A stretch of DNA of 64,000 nucleotides from Blepharisma japonicum (Eukaryota; Ciliophora; Heterotrichea; Heterotrichida; Blepharismidae). A program made the position numbers and the translations under genes. The notes under the pieces were generated by a model. That model saw only the letters and a program-made list of their open reading frames with translations, had not been told where the DNA came from and did no database searches. Of this stretch, positions 28,068 through 40,310 are shown in pieces (positions within the stretch are counted from its first letter, which is position 1; each line of letters starts with the position of its first letter). The stretch lies in assembly GCA_949751835.1 (NCBI GenBank), contig CATKHK010000057.1, positions 124,001 through 188,000 of the forward strand, read 5' to 3'.

Positions 28068-28805
28068 TATTTAAAAAAATAAGTCATTATTCATTAAAAT
28101 GATTTAAACCAGTTCAAATAATTTATAAAATCAAGACTTTCTTTATGATTTTAATCAGAAGTCATTTTATTTAATTAAAATAAAAATTGATCTTCAGTAA
28201 TTTAAAAAGAAAATGAAATCAATTAGTTACAAAATAGCTGTATCTAATTTTTGGTTATTTGGTTTTATTTTTGTAATAATGAAAAGAATAGCAGCGATTT
28301 TGTATTTTAATAAATTAAATCCTGCTTCTTTACAGCAAGTTAATGACTAGTTAAAGTATAACGAATAAGATCATTAATGCCTAATCAAGTTCTATTAAGT
28401 GAAGAAAATTGCGATTTTCAATAAGATCAGTCACTGTAATAACAGGCTTTTAAGAGAACTTTCATTAAAATTGACTACACAAGATATCATAATTGAACTT
28501 CTATTAAAATTTATAAAAATGATAAAAAATATTAATCATTTTTTTAGTTATAAATAAAGCTACATAAAGGTTAAAATTTTGCGATTTTGAGAAAGAAGAT
28601 TAGATTAATTGTCGTTCGGCTTTCGGATAGGTTGAGTATGAACAAAAAATTGACCTTGGGAGAAATGCAATTTTTGACTGCCAAGCTACTATTTTCATGA
28701 GTCATACTTTTCTTATCTCTTATATTAAGTCTCATATTAATTTCATTAGATCCTTCAGCATTTTTAACTATTTTAAAAAAATTGGTTTAGTTTAAAAAAA
28801 ATCGA
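28068..28805. other. Intergenic region upstream of paralogue F
   Basis: About 740 bp of AT-rich DNA; nothing recognised until the inverted relic that begins at 28806. Confidence 0.45.
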
Positions 28806-29050
28806 ATGCGGAAACTAAATTACTTATCTTGAATTAAATGATGAAAGCTCACCATCAAACCTAAAGTATCAACAAGAAGAAAAATCATGGCTTAATTCTT
28901 TTTTTGAGCTCTATTGGATGATTTATTATGAAAAGAAACCAAAACAGAAGTCAATTTTGGCTCAGAAAATTCATCATTTGGTTGTAGAAGTTATTTGGTG
29001 TATTCAGATTGCTAGTTTATTGTGAGTTCCAAATTTAGATATAATTTTTT
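28806..29050 (+). pseudogene. Inverted 5' relic of an array gene (resembles paralogue B)
   Basis: On the plus strand, opposite to the whole array, an ATG at 28806 opens a decayed copy of the N-terminus of a subtype 2 gene. Readable pieces are LELNDESSPSNLKYQ, FFELYWMIYYEKKPKQKS, ILAQKI and IWCIQIASLLWVPNLDI. They match gene B (LELNDKNSPSSLNYQ, FELYWMIYYERKPKQKS, ILAQKM, SLLWIPHLDI). A two-base deletion near the start shifts the frame, and similarity ends after the first membrane segment. No matching downstream gene follows on this strand. Confidence 0.75.
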
Positions 29051-29399
29051 TGTAATTTCTTACAACTCTCTATGTGAGGAATGAACTCAACATATATGAA
29101 AATATTTTAGAGGTGTAAAGACAGGTCATAATATGCAAACTAAATATGAAAAAAAATCTATGTTTGGAATGGAATTCCATATATGAATAGCTGTTAAAAA
29201 TTTCAGCAAGGTTTTATATAAGTGATTGAAGATATGTGCCCTGTTAGAGACAAAGAGAGAAAGATATGAAAATAAAATCGTCTTGCATCGCTAGCTCAGA
29301 GAAAAAAGTTTGAAGGTATAGTAATGTGAATTTTGGCTCCTCTCTATAAATGGTCTTATGAACTCTAAATAAATTCTTTCCTGCCTTAGCGAAACATAG

Positions 29400-29935
29400 A
29401 TGCATTAACAAAGCAATTAATGAATAAACTATTCTGGACAATATTTGTTAAATTTTTATATTATATTGATGTTATGTTAATTTGAAACAAGGCTTATAAT
29501 ATTTTTCACGTATTGCTGATTCAAAGATTAAAAAATTATTAGTTGATCAATAATGAGCCAAAACTCTAATTTCTTTCAAACTTAAAGTTTAACACTCGCC
29601 TAGTTTTCCTTTCATCCCTAAACTTAAAGCAGTTTCGAGCTTGAGTGATTTAAAACTGTCTTGTATTAATCACGATATTTTTAAAATTTAATTATGCATT
29701 ATGAATGTCTATAAGGTATTGTATAAATATTGGGGCTCTACATGTAAAAATAATTTACGTGAGCAACCAAAATTTCACTTGTGGAGTCTCCACACTTGGA
29801 TGGCTTCACGCTTGGAATTTTGGTAGCACGCGTAGAATTATTTTCTACATATGGAGACCATCCCACAATTATTGCAAGCAATAATATAACTTTTTCAGGC
29901 ATAATTGCAGCCTTAAGTTTATTTTTTTGTTGTAA
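29400..29935 (-). pseudogene. 3'-flank and C-terminal relic of a paralogue C-like gene, split by a foldback element
   Basis: The stretch 29400-29530 resembles the DNA at 8880-8990 downstream of gene C (shared CTTATAATATTTTTCA). The stretch 29690-29714 plus 29885-29935 resembles the last codons and stop region of gene C (9137-9205), with an IMPEK segment on the minus strand matching IMPEKIINIHDT. Coding similarity ends after about 20 codons. The copy is interrupted by the element at 29715-29884. Confidence 0.65.
29715..29884. mobile_element. 170-bp MITE-like foldback element
   Basis: The element is flanked by a perfect TATAA duplication (29710-29714 and 29885-29889). Deleting the element and one TATAA gives a sequence that lines up with 9150-9190 of gene C. 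The two halves form long imperfect inverted arms: the left arm at about 29719-29780 (CTACATGTAAAAATAATTTA, then CCAAAATTT) pairs with the right arm at about 29811-29876 (AATTTTGG, then GAATTATTTTCTACAT). A small palindrome GTGGAGTCTCCAC sits near the middle. It has no coding capacity. It is probably a non-autonomous DNA transposon that used a TA-containing target. Confidence 0.7.
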
Positions 29936-30108
29936 ATCTGGTGAAAGTAGCTTTTATTAAAATTTTAACAAAATTTTTTTAAAGCAAAATTATTGCAAAA
30001 ATATAAAAATTACATCTCTTGCAATAATCTTTAATATTTTAACTATTAATATATATTAATCAATTGATAATCAATAAATTTATGAATATTATTTAAACAA
30101 TCTAAAGC

Positions 30109-33100
30109 TTATTCAGGCATGAGATTAAGCATTGAATTTATTTTCCTCAAATAATTTTTCTCTCTTCTAAAAAATGTAAGATACAACCCCAGATAAATTC
30201 CAAACGATAAGCCAATAAAAAGAACCAAAAATATGATTATTGTGCTTATTTGATCATCTATTAAATTTTGTGAATGATGATTATTCTCATCAATAAATTC
30301 ATTGTATTCATCATCCATTCTTTGAAGTTGGATTATAAATTTTAGTCAATCTTCGACGCTAGCATTTTCATAATATGCAATATAATAAGCATCAAGCATT
30401 GCAACTTCTTCAGCTACATAACTACCATATATATGCTCTTGTACATCTCCATCTTTCTGATATTCATACAACTCTTCTATATAAGATTTAGCAAGAATAT
30501 TTTTGCATTTCGTATTTCTTAGCGATATTTGAGAGTCCTTAGTTGAAGCAATAATATCTCTAAGCTTAATGTTGCTGTCGCTAAAAGGAAGCTCAAATGG
30601 TAGCATGTTTTGTAAAGAATAGTCAGTTGTGTATAATCCTGTTTCACTTGTCCATATGCTTAAACTTGTAATTAAAACTTGTGAATGAATTAAGGACTTG
30701 ATGACTTCAGGTCTGCAGTATAAATCTTCTGTGCATTTTTCATAAAAAATTAAAATATTCAGTAAGCAGAATAATGAGGTTATTATAAAAAATAAGCTAA
30801 CTCTTCATATATACTTCCAATAGTTTTTAAATTTCAGCCGCTTTTTATATCGGGTTTCCTCATGATAAGTTAACTCAAGTTGAGAATGAACATTCACAAG
30901 TCTTTTAAGGCATGCTTTTTTCAGACGATAATAATGCTTGTATGCATTATTTCTAATATTGTTTCAAAGCATGTTTTCAGTTTTTATTGCGAAATAGCAA
31001 AAAGGAGCCATTACACAAATTCCAATTGCAAGTGCCACAATCCCTATTATCAAGAGAGCAAACATTTCAGTTTTTAAGCCAGAGATTTTCGATTTTTTGC
31101 ATTCTGTAACATCGTATAGCGAATTATTGCAATAATTAAAAGCTTCCCCATACCCATTTAGTGCAAAAAATAAAACTGCATCTGAATAATCTTCTGTTGT
31201 ATTGAATTTTCTTATAAATTCTTTTCCCTTTATAAAAATTACATATATAATAAATCTGGAAACAGTGTCTATTAAATTTGCTTTTTCTTGATATACTTGA
31301 GGATCAATATTTCACAAATTTATATTTTTCCCTGTAAAAATACTTTGACTTGAGCATGAGTCTCATTTTGTCAAATTTGAGCCGATGTTTATATAAATAT
31401 CTTCAAGATTGGCTACATCAGATTTAAAAAGATTGAAGCAATACAAAACGGCTTCCTCAGATCCTGGAAAATAGGAAACTATCCCAATGATTCTCGAGAG
31501 GAAGCCCATTTGTTGAAAGGATTTCGCTATATCTCCTATTGATCTTGAAAGGCTTATGTCTCGTGCTGAATTAATGCTATAGACAGCATAAGATAAAACA
31601 GCAATATTTGAACCTAATACTATGAGAATCTAAATAATTGTTACGCATAAAACAAAAACACAATGCAAAGCATTAATTGACCTTGCCGATATTTTCATCA
31701 TATGAATAAAAACAATTTGGTTTTCATTATCTGTATTTTGAGTGTTTTCTTTATATTTATCCATCAAAATATTTTCAATCATTTTTGAAGTCTCATCTGA
31801 TGACTGATCAGACTTAGACTCAAGGATTTCTGATTGGTTTATTTCATCATGAATTATAGAAGAATCTTCGATTGTGAGTAGCATATTCTTATTTTTTTCT
31901 TCTCTTTGCGTTTCTACTTTAAGAGAGCTAGAACTGTCAGTTGTCCACTTTTGAATTTCTTCAGGATCATTAATTAATAATGCATAAGGGATTTTTATAT
32001 TAAAGCACTCTAAATATGATGAAACCATTATTGTTTCTTGGGCAAAGCTATGCAATCTATATGGAATAAATGACTTTATGTCAATCTGTTTTAGATCGTA
32101 AAATAAATTGCTGATTGAGGCTCCTATCACGCTTTTGTGAGATGTACTCGCAGCTGCTGGAAAACCTTCTGAACAGCTAAAAATAACTCCATCATTTGAT
32201 ATTAGAGCGGATTGATATTTTGCTATTTTTTGCTTGAAAATCAAAATCGTTACAACTATGCTATTAATTGAGGAAAATAGAATTTTTCCTGTGCATTCTA
32301 AAAGAAAATTCATGGGTGAAATTAAAAAAAAACCTTTGTGTAATGAAATTTCTGTATCAGAGCTAAAATCTATCAATTTAGACAATTTTTCAAGAATTTC
32401 GGTATTATAAGGAAAAGGAATAAAATTCTTTATATTACTCCCAATAATAGAATCCAGAGGAAATTTCAAAGTTTCTGCAGTCTTTGAATTTGAATAAAGA
32501 ACTTCTCCAAAATTTTCTTCTTCGTTTGAAATTATTAAGACTCCATTATTTGAATCAAAATAACTAAAATTTTCAGTATTCTCTAAATTCAAAAAAGTCT
32601 CTTTTAATGACTTTAGCTTGAAAATAAGCATCTCTGATCTCTCAATTTCATACAAAATATTTTTCAAGTATGAAGAGTAAAGAGACAATATTTCTTTAGA
32701 TTTATCATATTTTAATACCAATTCTTTGTATTCATTATTGAGAAACTCAATTCTTGCATCTATTGAATTAAGTGTTTTGGTTAATTTGAAAAATCCAGGG
32801 TTTTTAGAAGTAATTTCTCTTCAAAATTCTAATAAATTCAGACATAATTTTTTGTCTTCTTTTTTAACCCTATTTATATTTTGATGGTAATTTCCAAAAG
32901 ATATACTTTCATTTGAATAGGCACTCATAATAGCTTTATTGCACAAGTATTGATGATAATTAGCCTCAAAACTCCAATCTGAAATATTTTTGGACTTGCT
33001 CAATTTAATTTTAGCCAGGGCTTCATTTTTTAAAGCATATATACAGTAGTTCGCAGCCCATACAATTTGAAGTTTATCTCTATGCATTATTTTTTCCTTA

Positions 33101-34260
33101 AAAAATATTTCAAATGTGCCAATAATTTCATTTTTATTTTCAACATCATTTGAGCATAAAGCTCTCCTAAGATATTTTTCTAGATCAAATTTATTTTTAA
33201 TTTCAGCAATGGTTGGAGGGGTGCTTAGTTTTGATTTTTTCGAAATAAACTGAATTATACATAAGATAGATATTGGTACTAAAATAATTGCTAAAATTGT
33301 CATAAGTAAAGAATTATCTATTCAATATCCCAAAATAAAAAGAAATGATATTAAGGCCACAAAAGTGAATCTAATAATTTCTAGTCTATATGAGTAGACA
33401 GAAAAATAAGGTGAAAATATCAGGATTTCTCATATTAATAATGATGAAGTAGCTAAAACCGAAAATTGAAAATAAATAGTAAATTTATCAATTGATAGTG
33501 GATAAAGAATTGAAAAAATGAATGTAAAAACTGCTGCATGGAATTCTATTCTTGAGTTAGATTTTGCTTTTATAATATTTTTCGCAGCACAATGACGTAT
33601 TTCTCCTGAAAATTCAGATGAAAGTATTGCCATTAAAAAGCTTAACATAATAGCAGAAATACTCGCTATTTGTCATGATGCAGTAAATTTAAAGTCAGAT
33701 AAATTATCGCTATTTTCATATTCAATTACATGATCATGATTAAGAAAATGGTATTTAGAAAATATGGATAATAGCACTAAAGAAGGTATGTATAATAGTC
33801 CTAGCCACAAATAAATAATTTTTTCAAATATAATTACTAGTGTTTTTGGCACTTTAACTGAATAATAAAGCGACAGGATCAATAAAGCAGTGCTTGAAAA
33901 AATTGCGAAAATTCCAGCAATTGATATGTAAAAACATTTATCAATAATTCCCAAAGTTGAGCAAGTATTATCTATCCTAAAATATCCAATAATTTTTCAG
34001 ATAATCATATTACTCCTTCAATCTGTGATTGAAAGATGAGGAAATCAGAGCAAAGTTATGATTTGGATGCATCAAAAAATAACTTCAATCGTCAGCTTAA
34101 TTTTTTGTTTCGTCAAAGAATCTTCTCCGGAAATCTTTTGATAGTACACCAAGCTGTAAAACTTAAAAATAGATTTTATAATTGATTTCTTTGGGTTAAG
34201 CTCAATCTTGTTTTTCCTCAAATTCATCGGATGGTCAATTTCACTATCTAGATCAAACAT
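30109..34260 (-). CDS. TmcB-like multi-pass membrane PAS sensor, paralogue G
   Basis: Subtype 1. I chose the ATG at 34260 (MFDLDSEIDHPMN) over an in-frame one at 34278 because it matches the start of gene F. Stop at 30109 after LNLMPE. Introns 31630-31644 (GTAACAATTATTTAG) and 31228-31242 (GTAATTTTTATAAAG). The second has no stop and would read VIFIK if retained. Spliced length 1373 residues. PAS from about residue 573 (SNNGVLIISNEEENFGEVLY, NFIPFPYNTE), then PYALLINDPEEIQK. The linker to the membrane segment is the longest of subtype 1: acidic and Ser/Asn-rich (about 80 residues, IEDSSIIHDEINQSEILES in it). C-terminal loops: SKCKNILAKS-type motif and YGSYVAEEVAMLDAYY. Last membrane segment, then RREKNYLRKINSMLNLMPE. 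Confidence 0.82.
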
Positions 34261-34904
34261 AATTATGGTAACTTGCAAAAAGATTAAAATGCATCATGAT
34301 GCAACTTTTCTTGATGCGATATCGTAAATGCTATTTATTTATAAGCTTTTTAGAATTATTGTAAAGCTTAAAAAAGCCATCAACAAAATATATACTGAAA
34401 AAAATAGCTCCAGTGTTATAATAAATTTAAATTAATTTCGGTATTATATAAAGCATATTATAGTTATAGATATAAGCTAAATATATATATATACTCAAAC
34501 TACTAATTGATTTATAGGCAAAATATTTTATAAATTAGCAAATTATAATAATCATCTTTAGGTTAATTAACTTATATCAAGAAATATCGTATAAAATTTG
34601 TTTTGTTTAAAGATAGAAACCTTGAAAAAGACCTAGATATTTAGGAGATTAGATGATTTCTTAATTTGAATTAAATCTATTTTCCATTTATTAAAACCTT
34701 TTTTAAATAAAAAGCAAGCATTCATACTGATTTATTAGAATGTAATAATTAAAATATTTTAATATTATCAAGCAGCTTAATTTGGAGATAAATGAAATAA
34801 AATAAAATAATTTTACAAAGTTTTATTGGTAAAAATAATTTTATTAATAAATTCCATCTTTATTAAAAAGTTTTAATACTAAAGCAATAAACAAAAGCTT
34901 TACT
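34261..34904. other. Intergenic region between paralogues G and H
   Basis: 644 bp of AT-rich DNA; no ORF or RNA gene recognised. Confidence 0.45.
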
Positions 34905-37900
34905 TTAATATTTGAAATATCTATCAGGAATAATCTTTGACATTTCTCTCATCTTACTAAGATATTTTTTTTCTTGTATCAAAAAAGATAAAAATATTCG
35001 TAAATAGATTATTACTGATACAATGCAAAAACATATTAGTGCTGCAATAATAAAGCTTAATTGACTCTCTATGAGATTCTGTGAATCATGATCGGCAATC
35101 TTAATTAAAACATCATATTCTTCATTAAAAACACTTAACTCTTTGGTTAAGCTATACCAAAAGTCAAGGAAATTAGGATCATCTGAATTATCCAAATAAA
35201 AAGCTTCGAAAGTTAAAACTTTCCCTGCTGCATAAACTCCATAATTTGTGATAATATTTGAGCTTTGGCATTTTTCATAGAATAATGCATTAAATTCATG
35301 AGATAAAAGAGGAAAATATTTAGAATGCTTGATAGCTTTTTCTGATAAGGCTATAGAAGCTGAAGCATGATCAACTTCATATCGAGGATCACTAAAAGGA
35401 TATGCTTTATCTATATTAATAGTCAAAGATACTGGGAACGCTATTACAGAGACCTCACTTGATCATATCCATAAAGATTTATATAAAGCCTGGTTGTTTA
35501 TTAAATCTCTCAGTAAGCTTGGTCTCAAATATAAATACGTTAGGCAATCACTGTATAAGTAAAGGATGTTCATTAAAAAGAAAGCCAATGCTAATATAAA
35601 ATATATAAAAATTCTTCAGCTGAATTTTCGATAGTTTCTTAAATCAGAGTTTTTGCTAATATTATTTCCATCACTGAATAATATATCTTGCTTGCCATGA
35701 GTGGTCATAAGTCTATCTAAGCATGCTTGCTTTAATTCTATGTAATTGGTGTATGCATGCTCTTTTATTAAATTTCAAAAAATATTTTCCATATTTATCA
35801 CAGCCAACGCAAATGGAACAGTAAACCCTAGACAGAGAACTAGGGTTCCAAACCCAACTGCTAATAGGATATTCATTCGATATTTCAAGCCATTTATGCC
35901 TTGTATTTCACAGTCTGTAAGGCTATTTAAAGTATTATTACAGTAATGAAATACTTCATTTACTCCATTTCTTACAAAATATTTTATTTCAGTATCCAGA
36001 CTTTCATTATTATTCACTTTCCTTATAAAATCATAACCCTTGCTAATAGTATCTAAGACAGCATCTATTAAATTCGACTTTTTCTTACTAATGCTGTTGT
36101 CCTCATTTCATATATGTATTGCTTCATGCACAAAAGCATTTTCTCCTAAGCATTTATGAACTCCCAATAAATTATCAGTTATATTTGTATGAATTTCTTG
36201 AAGCAGAAATAATTGTGCTTTAAAACTATCAAAAGCATAATTAATTAATTCCTGTGAACTTCCAAAAAGTGTTAGCACATGTACAGCCCTCGAAAAAAGT
36301 GCAATTGACTGCATAGCTTTTTCAGTGTTTCCCAAAGTTATCTGCATATTAATATCACTTTCAGAAATAACTTTAGTTGAAGTGTATATCAGAACTATAG
36401 AATTTGTTGCCATAACAATCAACATCTAAATAGAGCTTACAGCAAAAACAAAAGAAATATGAAAAATTTTTATTGATCGTGACGATAAATTTACGATTCT
36501 TTTCAAAGCAAAATGCTGGGATGTATTGATTGTTTTATTTGAATGCTTTTCTTCTTCAAAGCTTTTCCCGCTATGTTCTTCTGCAACTTCAGTGCTATCT
36601 ACATTTCCTATATGCGTATCCCACTTCGGCAATTCTTCAATCTTTGTTTGTTTTTTTATTTTCTTTTTTTTTATTATATCGCTGTTATCAGTGCTTAATG
36701 ACCGTATTAAATTCAATGAAATTCTATTTTTTGAGGTAAATTTTATGATTTTTCCAGTCTCTTGAAATTCATCAAACTCCCCGCGCCGACATGCTTCAAT
36801 TTCTTCTGGATCATTTATAATCAAAATATAATTGATATTTACGCTATAAAACTCAGAATGACAAAAAATTAAATACGTTTCAATTTCCATATATGAAAGA
36901 TGATAAGGGAAAAAAGGCTTAATATTTTCTCGCTGAAATATAGGGAGCATGTCTTTCAATTTATAACCCCTTAAGTTATTATTGGTTTTCCCAACAAATT
37001 GAGGGAAATGCTCTGAGTGGGAATAAATTTCTCCCTCGTCAGAAATCAAGGCAAATTGATGAGAACTATTTCGGTTTTTAAATACTAATATAAAAATTAA
37101 GTGGTCAGATATGCAAGAAAGAGAAGCCTTTCCTTTGCATTCAATAATAGATTTGTTGGGCAATTGGAGGAAAAAATACTTTGGGAGTTTTATTTCTGAG
37201 TCTGACACGTATTGAAGAGAGGAATAAAAAATATCATCTGTATAGGTATTATAAGGAGGAGGAATAAAAAACTGCAATTTGTTATCGATAATTCCATTGA
37301 CTGGGTATTTTAATATTTCTGAAGCTCTTTGGTTAGCAAATGTTATTTGGCCAAATCTTTTTTGTTCAGCTAAGCCTAGTAAAATTCCATTTCCTTCGTC
37401 AAAAAAACTTAAACTTTTAGTGTCCCTTGAAGAACCATTTGCAAATTTATCAATTGATCGCATTTTGTGTTCTAATATTATAGATTTTTCGGTATCACAT
37501 AATATATTTCTTGTAAATGAAGAGTAAAGCATTAGTGCTTCTTTACATTTAGGAAATATTAAATGTAGATGTGAATATTCTTTATCTAAATACGATATAG
37601 AATCAGATATTGATTTTAAAAGGCCATCCAATATAGTTAAACTTGGCTTTACTGAAACAATTTCTTTTCAAAAATCTAAAAGCTCCATACACAAAATTTC
37701 ATCTTCTTGCTTCGCATCATGAATTTTTTGGAAATAATTCAGATACTCAATACTTTCATTTGTGTCGAATTCAGAAAGGACTTTTTTGCATAGATATTCT
37801 TGATAGTTTCCTTCCAAGCTGAAATGCGAGTATTTTGATCTTCCAAGTTTTATTTTAGCCAATGCCTCATCATTTAGGGTAAAAATACAATAATTTGTTT

Positions 37901-39128
37901 CTCATATTGCTAGAAGTTTGTTTTGATATAATTTACTACAATTATAGCATTTTCCCAAAAAATAGAGAATTTCTGCTTTAGCTTCAATATTATTTGAGCA
38001 AAAAATCGGCCGTATTTTACTCTCAAGGGCATATATATTTTCTAATCTCTTAGGGTCAATAGGAACATCAAAATTTGTTTTCTTTAGTAAATTAACTAGT
38101 ATTCTTGCAATTATAATATTTAAAAATGGGATTACAAGAAATACAAATAAAGGGATCACAAGAGCGTTATCTATAATATTCCCAAATAAAAAGGCAAATG
38201 ATATCAAAAAGATAGTTGAAAATTTTAATAATTCTAAAAAGTTCATAAAAGTATTAAAATAAGGCAAGCTTCTTATAACATCTAAAGCCAAAACTCCAGA
38301 AATAATCATAAAAATAACTTGAAAGTACACGATATTGTTCTCTGCTGTAATTGAATAAATTATAGGTGCTAAAAAGGCAAAATTAGCAGAATCCAATTCT
38401 AAATTTGAATGTGCTTTTGAATTTAATTTTATTTTTCACACAGAATGCCTTATTTCACTTGAGAAAATAGTATTCGTTATTATCATAAAATAATAAATAA
38501 TCAAGGTAAAAACTATTCCAATTTGTATCCCAATAGGCACTTTTAAGTCTTCTGTCGAATCTTTATCTTTATACTCTAAAGCCGTCTTTTCAGGTGAAAA
38601 ATTATATTTAAAACATATACAAAGTAGTGTGACTGTCGGGATTAATAAAAAATTTGACAAAATATAAAGCATTTTTTTTATTATATTGACAAAAATTTCT
38701 GAAAATTTGACTAGCTCGTGAATTAAAATCACGAATATAACAATTAAGATAGCAGCTAGTCAAACAGTTGTAAGGGATATATAAATGCAAAAATTTATAA
38801 TTCCTATTGAGGAGCATGCATTATCCAGTCTTAAATGTCCAAAATATTCTCAGATTGTTTTGTTATCATTCCAATTGCTAATTGGAAGATGAGGAATTCA
38901 CAGTAAACTTGCAATTTGAATGCACCAAATTGTAGTAATAAAGACTATGTGTATTTTTTGCTTGATAATTGAGATTTCTTCAGGCTCCTTTTGGTAATAA
39001 GCAAGTCGATAAAATTCAAATATTGACTTGATCAAGCAGGGTTCTTGTTTATGCCTCTTATGCTTTTTAATAAATTCTATACCTAAGTCATTTTCGTTTG
39101 CAAAGCTGGTCAATGCTAAATTTGACAT
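34905..39128 (-). CDS. TmcB-like multi-pass membrane PAS sensor, paralogue H
   Basis: Subtype 2. Start chosen at the ATG at 39128 (MSNLALTSFANENDLG), matching MSNLTFTDFG of gene I, although the frame is open to an ATG at 39185. Stop at 34905 after DRYFKY. Only one intron, 36426-36440 (GTAAGCTCTATTTAG). At the second site the coding sequence runs straight through (DTISKGYDFIRK) with no GT...AG insert. Length 1402 residues. PAS from about residue 578 (FFDEGNGILLGLAEQKRFG, FIPPPYNTY), then EGEIYSHSEHFPQFVG and INYILIINDPEEIE. The linker is unusual in being basic (IIKKKKIKKQTK) then acidic (AEEHSGKSFEEEKHS). The C-terminal loop has HSKYFPLLSHEFNALFYEK and NYGVYAAGKVLTFEAFY. Confidence 0.82.
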
Positions 39129-39325
39129 AATTAATATATCATGACAATCAGATTTTAAGTTTAAAAGTAGTCTATTTGATTTCATATAAAACTATTGAGT
39201 AGAAATTATTAAATAAATGAGGGTGATTTTTTTTTAGAAAACTATAGGAAATAAGAAAATACTATGTATTAATTTGAAGAAAACTAAAAAATAGTTTTGT
39301 TGCCATTCGAAGAAATTTTAAAAAC
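39129..39325. other. Short intergenic stretch upstream of paralogue H
   Basis: About 200 bp of AT-rich DNA leading into the decayed copy; no feature recognised. Confidence 0.35.
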
Positions 39326-40220
39326 TTATATTATCAGCGAATTAGAATCAAAAGAAATATTATTATTATTAAAAAAATTATTTATATTGAAGATATTTTC
39401 AGGGATAATTTTTAGCAATTGCATAATTTTCTCAAAATATTTTTTTTCATTTATCAAAATGATAAAATTAGCCGCAATTATATGGCAATTAATCCCAAAC
39501 AAAGGCAAACAAATATATAATCTATTAATTCAATTTTTTTTTTATAATACCATGTGATCTTTTATCTGATGAATCATTTAAAATTTTATATTTCTCATCT
39601 AAAATCTTTAAATCTCTTGTCAATTTAAATCCAAACTCATTCATCTTATTAAGATCAGTAATATTAGAATAATCTCAATAGTAAGCTTCAAAAAAAATGT
39701 TCCCCTACAACATTCACCCCATAATTCATAATTTCAGTTTAAAATTCAATTTTCATAAATATTTTATTAAACTCATCAGAAAGTAAAGGAAATATTTTGA
39801 ATCTTCAATTCTTTTTTTTTAAATTGATAACAGATAAAGCACTAAGCTGCAGATTGTGGAGATCAGGAAAAGGATATCTTGAAGTTAAGCTAAGGGCTAG
39901 ATGGGCATAGGAAATCCAATCTCCATTATTTTGAAAGTCCAAATATAAAAGAATTTATATAACCTTGCATATTTATCAGAGATTGTCTTAAGCGCAAGTA
40001 TAAAGAGCAATCATTGTATAAATGAATATAATTTATTAAAAAGAAAACTAAGGTCTAATCAAATAAATTAAATACATATTCTTCATATGAATTTTCAATT
40101 AATTGCTTTTTTAAAATTTTCTCATTTTTGAGAAAATGTCTAATGGCTATGCACAGTTAGGAGCTGAACTAGGCATGACTAAAATTAATGAACTCAAGAA
40201 CAAATTAGCATGCTTCTACG
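39326..40220 (-). pseudogene. Decayed C-terminal fragment of a subtype 2 array gene (closest to H)
   Basis: Pieces of the last third of an array protein can be read on the minus strand in shifting frames: RIEDSKYFPLLSDEFNKIF (compare HSKYFPLLSHEFNALF in H), NYGVNVV, a TAG, FFEAYYWDYSNITDLN, then LDEKYKIL, and finally EKKYFEKIMQLLKIIPENIF, matching the EKKYLSKMREMSKIIPDRYF end of H. In-frame stops and frameshifts are present, and no PAS or N-terminal part remains. It lies between H and I, so it is probably the stump of a copy lost by unequal exchange. Confidence 0.75.
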
Positions 40221-40310
40221 TAGAATTGGCAATATCCTTTATTTTTTATTAATTTTAAATTTAACTATGAAGCTTATCACTATTCTTTATATATAAAGGA
40301 AAATTAATAT

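Noticed and set aside
36526-36765. Plus-strand hydrophobic ORFs inside gene H
   Set aside because: They are the antisense of the Lys-rich linker (KKKKIKKQTK), which gives Phe/Leu-rich reading on the other strand.
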